Source: an uncultured Blautia sp. (lineage in GTDB: Bacteria; Bacillota; Clostridia; Lachnospirales; Lachnospiraceae). Taken from it: DNA of 5,447 nt. Location: positions 1 to 5,447 of the forward strand of contig URWL01000158.1 of the NCBI GenBank assembly GCA_900551465.1, given 5' to 3'. Both the position numbers and the translations under genes were made by a program. The notes under the pieces were generated by a model, which made no database searches, had not been told where the DNA came from, and saw only the letters and a list, made by a program, of their open reading frames with translations. Positions 1 to 5,447 of the stretch are shown piece after piece. The first letter of the stretch is position 1, and each line of letters opens with the position of its first letter.

Positions 1-1710
1 TTTTTTCAGGATCTCTGCTCTGGTGGCGCTGGTACCGATACCGCTTCCCTTTATCTGCGCTCTCAGTTCCTCATCCTCGATCAGCTGTCCTGCATTTTCC
101 ATTGCCAGGATCATAGAACCGGAATTGTAGCGCTTCGGAGGTGAAGTTTCTCCCTCCTTGATATTCAGAGAATCCACTGAAAGTATATCACCCTTTTTCA
201 GCTTCTGCAATGCCGCCAGAAGAATCTCATTACAGGAGGTATTTTCTTCTTCCTCCGTATCTGTATTTTTCTCAGATGCCTTTCTGACTGCGAAAGAATT
301 GGAAGCAATCTTCAGATATCCTTCGCTCTGCAGCACACGAAAGGAAGAAAAGAAAGCCTCATTTCCCATCATAGTTGTCAGATTGACTTTCTGATACACT
401 GCCGGAGGATAAAAAATACTCAGGAAACGACGTACGATAGTCTCATATACTCTCTGAGATGTCTGGGACAGGCTGGTCAGGGCATTCAGTCCCTGTCCTG
501 TAGGAATAATAGCATAATGGTCTGTAATCTGCTTATCATTTACATATCTGGTCTTTGCAATATTTTTGTAGGATCCCATTTCCAGTACTTCATCTGCCGC
601 ACCATTGATCTGAGGATACCGCCGTAATCCGGAAATATTTTTATAAATCTCCTTTGCCACAGCTGTAGATAATACTCTGGCATCTGTTCTCGGATAGGTA
701 ACCAGTTTTTTTTCATAAAGCTCCTGGACAACCCGGAGAGTTTCATCCGGACTGATCTTAAACAGCTTGGAGCATACATTCTGAAGTTCTGCAAGATTAA
801 AAAGAAGCGGTGGATTCTTATTTTCTTTTTTTCGTTCCGCCTTTTCCACACGACAGGACAGCGGCTGATCCTGACTCAAAAATGCAATCAGCTCCTGTGC
901 ATATTTCTTCTCTTTGAAACCATTTTCTTTATATAAATACGGCGACTGAAAATACCGGCTTCCCTCTGCTGCTCTCCATTCTCCGTCAAAATGCTCTCCC
1001 TCCAGAGAAATACTGTTCAGCACCCGATAAAAAGGTGTTTTTACAAAAGACCGTATCTCCCGTTCTCTTCTGACAACCATTCCCAGAACACAGGTCATGA
1101 CCCGTCCTACGGAAATAGCCTGGTATTTTGTTTTCAGATAATTAGATACACTGTTTCCATATCTGAGAGTCAGTACTCTGGAAAAATTGATTCCCATAAG
1201 ATAATCCTCTTTTGCCCGCAGGTAGGCTGAAGCAGAAAGATTGTCGTATTCTGAAATATCCTTTGCCTCCCTTATCCCTCTTAAGATTTCCTCCTCTGTC
1301 TGGGAGTCGATCCATACTCGTTTCTGTTTTTTATCATGGACGCCTGCCATCTGTGCAACCAGACGGTAGATATATTCTCCTTCCCGTCCGGAGTCAGTGC
1401 ATACATAGATTGTATCCACATCCGGACGGTTCAGAAGACCTTTAACTATATGAAACTGTTTCTGAACAGAGGGTATCACTTCATACTTAAATTCACGCGG
1501 CAAAAAAGGCAGGGTATCGAAACTCCACCTTTTGTACTTCATGTCATATTTTTCAGGATAACTCATAGTGACCAGGTGTCCTACACACCAGGTCACTACA
1601 GAATCCTCTGATTCCAGATATCCGTCTTTTCTCTGTCCGTTGATCTTCAGAGCTTTTGCAAACTCTTGTGCCACACTGGGCTTCTCTGCTATGTATAAAG
1701 CTTTTCCCAT
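1..1710 (-). CDS. topB: DNA topoisomerase III (type IA), 3' end cut off by window edge
   Basis: The reading frame is open for 570 codons from the ATG at 1710 to the left edge, with no stop, so the C-terminus is missing. Type IA topoisomerases nick one DNA strand through a tyrosine, pass the other strand and reseal; topoisomerase III mainly decatenates and resolves recombination or replication intermediates in the cytoplasm. The N-terminus MGKALYIAEKPSVA is the TOPRIM start, with catalytic-type Glu9. The TOPRIM acidic motif reads TDSGREGE (Asp106, Glu110, Glu112). The active-site tyrosine is Tyr339 in VTYPRTDAR. TDHYAIIPT (His398) and GIGTSATRAE (557-566, Arg564) are further family motifs. The usual GRVQTP motif reads GRVMTC (202-207), which is unusual. 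Family members are roughly 650-730 residues, so perhaps 100-150 residues lie beyond the window. The start is supported by the TOPRIM motif at once after it and by the TAATG overlap with the upstream channel gene; the only nearby SD-like sequence (AAGGATGAG, 1723-1731) is poorly spaced, suggesting translational coupling. Identification is firm; the topB symbol is given by family. Confidence 0.95.
   Translation of the reverse strand, partial: MGKALYIAEKPSVAQEFAKALKINGQRKDGYLESEDSVVTWCVGHLVTMSYPEKYDMKYKRWSFDTLPFLPREFKYEVIPSVQKQFHIVKGLLNRPDVDTIYVCTDSGREGEYIYRLVAQMAGVHDKKQKRVWIDSQTEEEILRGIREAKDISEYDNLSASAYLRAKEDYLMGINFSRVLTLRYGNSVSNYLKTKYQAISVGRVMTCVLGMVVRREREIRSFVKTPFYRVLNSISLEGEHFDGEWRAAEGSRYFQSPYLYKENGFKEKKYAQELIAFLSQDQPLSCRVEKAERKKENKNPPLLFNLAELQNVCSKLFKISPDETLRVVQELYEKKLVTYPRTDARVLSTAVAKEIYKNISGLRRYPQINGAADEVLEMGSYKNIAKTRYVNDKQITDHYAIIPTGQGLNALTSLSQTSQRVYETIVRRFLSIFYPPAVYQKVNLTTMMGNEAFFSSFRVLQSEGYLKIASNSFAVRKASEKNTDTEEEENTSCNEILLAALQKLKKGDILSVDSLNIKEGETSPPKRYNSGSMILAMENAGQLIEDEELRAQIKGSGIGTSATRAEILKK
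1566..1598 (-). repeat. Near-perfect 14-nt inverted repeat (hairpin) inside the start of topB
   Basis: Arms 1566-1579 and 1585-1598 are complementary at 13 of 14 positions around a 5-base loop (1580-1584). The single mismatch pairs 1574 with 1590, which is U-U in the mRNA. In the topB mRNA the stem lies about 112-145 nt after the start codon, in codons for the conserved segment SVVTWCVGHLVTM. No U-tract follows it, so it is not a canonical intrinsic terminator. Part of the symmetry may come from the repeated Val-Thr and Gly-Val/Leu codons; any role as a translational pause or mRNA stability element is inference. Confidence 0.5.
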
Positions 1711-2468
1711 TACTGATCTGCACTCATCCTTTTCAGAGGCCATGCAAGAAGTACTGCACCGCCTATCATATTTCCAATTGTGACCACCAGCATACTTTTC
1801 AGCATTGCTGTCAGGGAAATACCCGGGACTACACATGCCGCTACAGTAAAAATACCCATATTGGCGATGCAGTGTTCAAATCCACTGACTACAAATCCGG
1901 AAATACACATGATGATCATCAGGATCTTTGCAGCCTCACTTTTCAGCTTAATTCCGCAAAGCACACCGAGACATACAAAGAAATTACATAAAACTGCGCG
2001 GAAAAACATTTCATTGACAGGAATAGAAAGCTTGGCTCCAATAAAGCCGGCAAAATAATCTTTTGTTCCTGCCGCTCCTGCCCATACAAAAATCAGGGAA
2101 AGGATCACGCAGCCCACGAAATTGCCAATATAGCTTATGAGCCATACTTTTCCTGCATCTTTCCAGGAGACCTTTTTATCATAGGCTCCAAATGCCATGA
2201 CCAGATTATTTCCGGTAAACAATTCTCCACCTACCAGAGAGATCAAAAGAACTGCAATGGCAAACACCACTGCTCCCAGAAATTTCCCCCAGGCCGGTTC
2301 CTCTGCCGCAGAAAAAATATTTCCCACAACATTGGAAAAGATCATGGCAACCACAATAAAAAAGCCGGCCATTATGGCTCTCATAAAATACTTACCAAAA
2401 TCATTTTTTAATAGTTTTGCTTTTGCCGCTGCCGCCCCCGACAGTTTCTGTACATCCTCATAATTCAT
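1710..2468 (-). CDS. Formate/nitrite transporter (FNT) family channel
   Basis: This 252-residue membrane protein has the size and pattern of the FNT family (FocA, NirC, hydrosulfide channel), pentameric aquaporin-like channels for small monovalent anions such as formate, nitrite or hydrosulfide. Six hydrophobic segments are visible, at about 27-50, 62-94 (broken), 108-130, 153-175, 181-213 (broken) and 224-244. Family signatures include AIMAGFFIVV, GGELFTGNN (80-88, the omega-loop region with Thr85), NFFVCLGVLCG (162-172) and SGFEHCIANMGIF (195-207). Lys146 and His199 correspond to the lysine and pore histidine of FocA; they are present, so the pore looks intact. In a fermentative clostridium, formate export or uptake linked to pyruvate formate-lyase is the most likely job. 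LFTGNN resembles, from memory, the hydrosulfide-channel branch more than FocA, so substrate is not settled. The ATG at 2468 has GAAAGGGG nine bases upstream and a promoter in the preceding spacer. The stop overlaps the topB start by one base. Confidence 0.93.
   Translation of the reverse strand: MNYEDVQKLSGAAAAKAKLLKNDFGKYFMRAIMAGFFIVVAMIFSNVVGNIFSAAEEPAWGKFLGAVVFAIAVLLISLVGGELFTGNNLVMAFGAYDKKVSWKDAGKVWLISYIGNFVGCVILSLIFVWAGAAGTKDYFAGFIGAKLSIPVNEMFFRAVLCNFFVCLGVLCGIKLKSEAAKILMIIMCISGFVVSGFEHCIANMGIFTVAACVVPGISLTAMLKSMLVVTIGNMIGGAVLLAWPLKRMSADQ
1723..1731 (-). promoter_or_regulatory. Weak, over-spaced SD-like sequence for topB
   Basis: AAGGATGAG on the minus strand lies inside the last codons of the channel gene. 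Its GG core is 17 bases and its GAG 12 bases from the topB ATG, further than is usual. Together with the TAATG stop-start overlap this suggests ribosomes finishing the channel reinitiate on topB rather than loading independently. Confidence 0.4.
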
Positions 2469-2477
2469 CTGTACACA

Positions 2478-2485
2478 CCCCTTTC
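2478..2485 (-). promoter_or_regulatory. Ribosome binding site of the FNT channel gene
   Basis: GAAAGGGG on the minus strand ends nine bases before the ATG at 2468. It resembles the AAAGGAGG consensus and fixes this start. It overlaps the right half (in reading order) of the 12-bp palindrome at 2481-2492, so pairing or protein binding there could mask it. Confidence 0.75.
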
Positions 2486-2492
2486 ATGAAAG
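2481..2492. repeat. 12-bp perfect palindrome between predicted +1 and RBS of the channel gene
   Basis: CTTTCATGAAAG equals its own reverse complement, and two further flanking pairs (2478-2479 with 2494-2495) extend the symmetry around one mismatch. It starts about one base after the predicted transcription start and runs into the ribosome binding site. The position suits a repressor operator or a small SD-masking hairpin. Function is inferred from position only; no regulator is identified. Confidence 0.5.
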
Positions 2493-2499
2493 TGGTCTC

Positions 2500-2528
2500 A
2501 TTATACCACGATTCCCCAGCGCCCTCAA
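2500..2528 (-). promoter_or_regulatory. Sigma-A-type promoter driving the channel-topB unit
   Basis: On the minus strand there is a -35-like TTGAGG (2523-2528; four of six to TTGACA), a 17-bp spacer (2506-2522), and a perfect -10 TATAAT (2500-2505) preceded by TGG, giving an extended -10 (TGnTATAAT). The likely transcription start is an A near 2493, giving a leader of about 25 nt with the RBS in it. The -10 also lies in the loop of a small inverted repeat, GTGGT/ACCAC (2492-2496 and 2505-2509). It sits in the gap before the channel gene, so the channel and topB need not depend on the kinase transcript. Confidence 0.8.
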
Positions 2529-2563
2529 CCTGAAATATTTACGGTCCAAGGGTCTGGGGAATC
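2510..2563. repeat. Long interrupted dyad spanning the kinase 3' end and channel promoter
   Basis: GATTCCCCAG (2510-2519) and CTGGGGAATC (2554-2563) are perfect 10-base inverted copies. The same centre (between 2536 and 2537) carries an inner palindrome AAATATTT (2533-2540) and a 3-bp pairing (2528-2530 with 2543-2545). With a one-base bulge, CCCT (2522-2525) pairs with AGGG (2549-2552). The element starts three bases after the kinase stop codon. Read as minus-strand RNA it forms a stable hairpin but no U-tract follows, so it is not a textbook terminator for the kinase; it could still protect the 3' end or partly terminate. Because its left arm lies in the promoter spacer and its inner stem covers the -35, it could instead be an operator for the channel unit. 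Confidence 0.6.
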
Positions 2564-2566
2564 TTC

Positions 2567-5335
2567 TTATTTTTTCTTGTTTCTTTTTTTAAGTAACGAT
2601 GAAATCGTATTATACAGCAGTTTCATGTCTACCGGCTTTGCAATATGACCGTTCATTCCAGCCTCAATAGAGGCCTGCACATCCTCGGCAAACGCATTGG
2701 CAGTCATTGCAAGTATTATCATTGATCCGGCTTCCGGATGATCCGATCTGCGTATTTCCCGTGTTGCTTCATATCCATTCATTACCGGCATCTGTATGTC
2801 CATAAAAATTGCATCATAGGTTCCAGGCTTTGCCTGTTTAAATTCATTTACCGCCTGCAGCCCGTCTGTCTTTACCGTAAAGGTAGCTCCTCGCATCTGC
2901 AGAAGTTCCCCAAGGATCTCTGAATTGATCTCATTATCTTCAACCAGAAGAAAATGGCAGCCTGTAAGATCCTCTTCTTCAATTTCTGAAGCCGTTTCCT
3001 TACGCTCATCCTTCAAAGACTCTGTCTGCTCAAACTCCAGTTCAATCTCAAATTTTGTTCCTTTCTGAAGCTTGCTGCTTACATGGATTTCTCCTCCCAT
3101 TAAATCTACGAGCCCCTTGGTAATACTTAATCCCAAACCGGTTCCTTCCACTTTCGTCACCCGGTCACTGCGAATAAAAGGTTCAAATAAATGACTCATA
3201 AATTCTTCCGTCATTCCAATCCCAGTATCCTGGATTGTAAAACGGTATCTTACACGATTTTCTTCTTTCGCATTTAATTCTTCTGTACGGAACAAAACCT
3301 TTCCGCCTTCCACGGTAAATTTAATCGCATTGCTCAGAAGATTAATCAGTATCTGTTTGATCCTCAATGCATCTCCATAAAACCCTTCATGCTCAAATTT
3401 GCCTGTATCGATCTGAAGATCCACACCTGCATTTTCTGCCTGAGAGATCATAATAGAAGAAATGTGGTCAATAATCTCTCCAATTCTTATCGCCTGATGA
3501 TTCAGGTGGATCTTTGACTGTTCAATCTGGCTCATATCAAGGATATCATTGATCAAACTAAGAAGATGCTGAGAAGAAACGGAAATCTTATGAAGATAAT
3601 CCTCGATTTTCTCCGGATCGTTCAGATTGGCTAACGCCAGTGTTGTCATGCCTACAATCGCATTCATGGGAGTTCTGATATCATGACTCATGGAAGAAAG
3701 GAAATCGCTTTTCACACGATTGGCTTTCTTTGCCTCAGCCAGAGCTTTTTCCAGATCTTCTTTTGTTTTCCGCTCTGCTTCCAGCACATCTGTAACATCC
3801 GATCGAATAAAACAAACCCTTTCCAAACGACGGTCTGTCACAAAAACAGTCATATTTTTTGTTCTTATCTCACCATTTTTATCATAAACTGAATAAGCAA
3901 AAGAATAGCTGTCCTTATCTTTCAGACGCTCCAGCATAGCCGTAGGATCCAGCATATCTGCCACATATTTTTGCTGGCTTTCACTGATCGTCTGACTGAT
4001 AACTTTTTGTGTCCTTTCTGAATTCAGTCCCTTCATTTCACTGATTGTATCATCTCCTCCGCTTACAATCTCATAAGTATCGGAAAGAAGATTAATATTC
4101 GCTACCAGATCATAGGTTGCAGAAGACAGCTGCATAAAAATCCTTTCACGGATCGTTTTTTCAGTAATGTCCGTAACTGTAAGGATTCCTGTTACATCTC
4201 CGGTATCCGGAGTCTCTACAAGAGTCACTTTAAACTGAACATATTTTCCAGCTTTTTTACCTGGAAGCTGAATATAACAGGGCATGATCACTTCTTTTAT
4301 CCCTGCATCAAAAGCTTTTTGTGAGGGCTCATTCAAATACTTGGAATAAAATTCCTGACGTTCCTTTTCATCTACGATCAGGGTACCTATTCCGGTAAAA
4401 AACTCTTCCCTGACATCTCCAAACAGCTCAAGCAGTCCGGAATCTGTGTGATCTACAATTTCATATATTTTATTTTTTGTGATATTACAATGTCCCAGGA
4501 TCAGAGCATCCGGTCCCGCCAGCAGATAGTGCTGGTGGATCTGATCGATATACTGCTGCCGAAGCTGCTCCTGCATCTTTTTTTCTGCAGTGATATCATG
4601 ATAATCTGCATAAACCCTTGCTTCTCCTTTTTCGCTCTGGATCACAGAAAATTTAGCGTTTACCCAGATATAATCACCGGTTCCCTTTTTTAACCGGTAC
4701 TGCAGTTCATATTTTTCTTTCTTTTCTTTAATGCAGTGATCCAGCGATCTTGCCACATATTCTCTGTCATCAGGATGGACTCCGGAAAGTGCATCTTCCT
4801 CATACATTTTCCAGGCTTCTTCTTTTGACATATCTACCATTTCCGAAAACCCGTCTGACAGATATTCCGGCTTCAGTTCCCCGCCAATTTTATGATGTAC
4901 AACAGCCATTCCGCCTGGCAGATATTTCACAACCATCTGGAAGTACTGTTCCAGACGTTCTTTTTGTCTGTTGCTTTCTACCTCTTCGGTAATATCACGT
5001 ACAAATTTTACACAGGCAGGAATTCCATCCCAGTCCATTTCCCGCATTCTGGCAGAAAAAAAGCGTCCGTGGTCTTCATAAGTTATTTCTTTGTTTATGT
5101 CAAAAACAGAATTTTTGTTTAATGTACAGAATTCGCAGGGCTGCGATTTTCCATATAAAATATGATAACATTTTTTTCCCTTCTGTTTTTCTTTTAAACA
5201 GCCTTTTTTTAGTTCATTTGCATATAACAGATCATAATTTTCTTTATTGATCACATAAATATCGTCTACCGTCTCCTCTATTATACTTTGAAACAAACGC
5301 TTTTCCGGAGATATTTTCTTTAAATCATCTGACAT
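2567..5335 (-). CDS. Soluble multi-PAS hybrid sensor histidine kinase with C-terminal receiver
   Basis: This 922-residue protein has no signal peptide or membrane segment, so it should sense a cytoplasmic signal. PAS 1 (about 12-118, ending FVRDITEE) carries four cysteines, Cys46, Cys56, Cys67 and Cys70, the last pair as CEFC. PAS 2 (about 135-252) is PAS_3-like, ending YADYHDITAE. Regions 270-395 (ending LTVTDITEK) and 400-520 (ending IRSDVTDVLEAE) are divergent PAS-like modules. A helical linker (515-545) leads to HisKA with H-box SHDIRTPMNA (phospho-acceptor His551). HATPase_c has the N-box ILINLLSNAIKFT (Asn665, Asn669), G1 DTGIGM (703-708), F-box LFEPF and G2 GTGLGLSI. A receiver (about 793-915) has Glu799/Asp800, phospho-acceptor Asp846 in MDIQMPVMNG, Thr878 and Lys900, all intact. 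No HPt or DNA-binding output is present, so phosphate should pass to a separate partner. GGGGGAG lies four bases before the ATG. The partial gene upstream ends 22 bp away and is probably co-transcribed. The signal is unknown. Confidence 0.95.
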   Translation of the reverse strand: MSDDLKKISPEKRLFQSIIEETVDDIYVINKENYDLLYANELKKGCLKEKQKGKKCYHILYGKSQPCEFCTLNKNSVFDINKEITYEDHGRFFSARMREMDWDGIPACVKFVRDITEEVESNRQKERLEQYFQMVVKYLPGGMAVVHHKIGGELKPEYLSDGFSEMVDMSKEEAWKMYEEDALSGVHPDDREYVARSLDHCIKEKKEKYELQYRLKKGTGDYIWVNAKFSVIQSEKGEARVYADYHDITAEKKMQEQLRQQYIDQIHQHYLLAGPDALILGHCNITKNKIYEIVDHTDSGLLELFGDVREEFFTGIGTLIVDEKERQEFYSKYLNEPSQKAFDAGIKEVIMPCYIQLPGKKAGKYVQFKVTLVETPDTGDVTGILTVTDITEKTIRERIFMQLSSATYDLVANINLLSDTYEIVSGGDDTISEMKGLNSERTQKVISQTISESQQKYVADMLDPTAMLERLKDKDSYSFAYSVYDKNGEIRTKNMTVFVTDRRLERVCFIRSDVTDVLEAERKTKEDLEKALAEAKKANRVKSDFLSSMSHDIRTPMNAIVGMTTLALANLNDPEKIEDYLHKISVSSQHLLSLINDILDMSQIEQSKIHLNHQAIRIGEIIDHISSIMISQAENAGVDLQIDTGKFEHEGFYGDALRIKQILINLLSNAIKFTVEGGKVLFRTEELNAKEENRVRYRFTIQDTGIGMTEEFMSHLFEPFIRSDRVTKVEGTGLGLSITKGLVDLMGGEIHVSSKLQKGTKFEIELEFEQTESLKDERKETASEIEEEDLTGCHFLLVEDNEINSEILGELLQMRGATFTVKTDGLQAVNEFKQAKPGTYDAIFMDIQMPVMNGYEATREIRRSDHPEAGSMIILAMTANAFAEDVQASIEAGMNGHIAKPVDMKLLYNTISSLLKKRNKKK

Positions 5336-5339
5336 GCCT

Positions 5340-5346
5340 CTCCCCC
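5340..5346 (-). promoter_or_regulatory. Ribosome binding site of the hybrid kinase
   Basis: GGGGGAG on the minus strand is four bases upstream of the kinase ATG at 5335, a slightly short but workable spacing. It supports this start over downstream methionines and lies in the 22-bp gap after the preceding gene. Confidence 0.7.
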
Positions 5347-5357
5347 ATTTTTCTGCT

Positions 5358-5447
5358 TTAATTGTTTTTATATTTACAGATCATCTGAACATGTTTTTCA
5401 TAGCATTTTTCCAGTTCCGGCAGAATTTTTGCTGCACCTGTTCCATC
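5358..5447 (-). CDS. C-terminal end of an unidentified protein (possibly an HPt-domain protein), cut off by window edge
   Basis: A minus-strand frame enters at the right edge and ends with TAA at 5358-5360 after 29 residues, ending HVQMICKYKNN. The stretch AAKILPELEKCYEKHVQMICKYK is amphipathic and helical-looking, with leucine, tyrosine, valine and isoleucine at helix-like spacing. Codon use (GGA, GCA, CTG, GAA, AAA) matches the kinase downstream, which supports this frame over the two alternatives. Such a terminal helix is compatible with the last helix of a four-helix HPt domain, and an HPt partner would fit because the downstream kinase has a receiver but no HPt. The histidine in KHVQM is not an HPt HxLKG motif, and the catalytic part would lie outside the window, so this is only a suggestion. 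The gap to the kinase is 22 bp, so the two are likely co-transcribed. Confidence 0.55.
   Translation of the reverse strand, partial: DGTGAAKILPELEKCYEKHVQMICKYKNN

Noticed and set aside
540..851. Minus-strand open frame of 103 codons inside topB
   Set aside because: It overlaps topB on the same strand in another frame; topB carries the conserved motifs, including the active-site tyrosine, across this stretch.
991..2463. Several plus-strand open frames of 70-110 codons opposite topB and the channel gene
   Set aside because: No family motifs or convincing RBS, and they lie opposite clearly conserved genes, so they are shadows.
4198..4212. Small perfect inverted repeat CTCCGG-TAT-CCGGAG in the kinase gene
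   Set aside because: A 6-bp stem with a 3-base loop deep in coding sequence is expected by chance in a region this long and has no promoter or U-tract beside it.
2738..5122. Plus-strand open frames of 60-80 codons opposite the kinase
   Set aside because: Antisense shadows of a fully motif-supported kinase.
5169..5211. Runs of seven T (A on the coding strand) near the kinase start, as possible slippage sites
   Set aside because: The frame is intact through them, and they encode ordinary lysine-rich positions; no alternative product is suggested.
5381..5446. Alternative minus-strand frame at the right edge starting MEQVQQ and ending at a TGA
   Set aside because: The other frame has codon use like the kinase, a more protein-like helical pattern and an end 22 bp before the kinase start; a 21-residue peptide here is not convincing.
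1..5447. Search for transposons, att sites, CRISPR repeats, tRNA or rRNA genes
   Set aside because: No transposase or integrase motifs, spaced direct repeats or tRNA-like folds were seen; coding and regulatory features account for the window.

Overview
The window looks like an ordinary chromosomal stretch from an anaerobic, low-to-moderate-GC Firmicute, most likely a gut Lachnospiraceae-type clostridium (Blautia / Ruminococcus / Dorea neighbourhood). That placement is inference. It rests on A/T-rich codon choice mixed with CTG, GGA, GAA and GCA, strong purine-rich Shine-Dalgarno sites, a clostridial-style multi-PAS hybrid histidine kinase, a formate/nitrite-family channel and a Firmicute-type topoisomerase III. 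All recognisable genes lie on the minus strand, so the window is read from right to left.

Layout in the direction of transcription: (1) 5447-5358, the last 29 codons of an unidentified protein, possibly a small histidine-phosphotransfer (HPt) protein; (2) 5335-2567, a complete 922-residue soluble hybrid sensor kinase with a cysteine-containing N-terminal PAS domain, further PAS-like domains, a HisKA/HATPase core and a C-terminal receiver; (3) 2566-2469, a compact 98-base spacer with a long dyad just after the kinase stop, a strong sigma-A-type promoter (TTGAGG, 17 bp, TGGTATAAT) and a 12-bp palindrome between the predicted transcription start and the ribosome binding site; (4) 2468-1710, a complete 252-residue formate/nitrite transporter (FNT) family channel; (5) 1710-1, DNA topoisomerase III (topB), sharing one base with the channel stop codon (TAATG) and running off the left edge after 570 codons.

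There seem to be two transcription units. The upstream one holds the partial gene and the kinase, 22 bp apart, with its promoter outside the window. The second starts at the promoter in the spacer and carries the channel gene and topB, which appear translationally coupled. The kinase has no DNA-binding output and no HPt domain, so it must pass phosphate to a partner or work through its own receiver. Nothing in the sequence ties the kinase to the channel beyond their being adjacent.

I found no mobile element, CRISPR array, tRNA, rRNA or pseudogene, and no clear sign of an undescribed multi-gene system. The points most worth a second look are the four-cysteine PAS domain, the layered symmetry of the channel promoter, the channel-topoisomerase overlap, an almost perfect hairpin inside the start of topB, and the changed GRVQTP-type motif in the topoisomerase.
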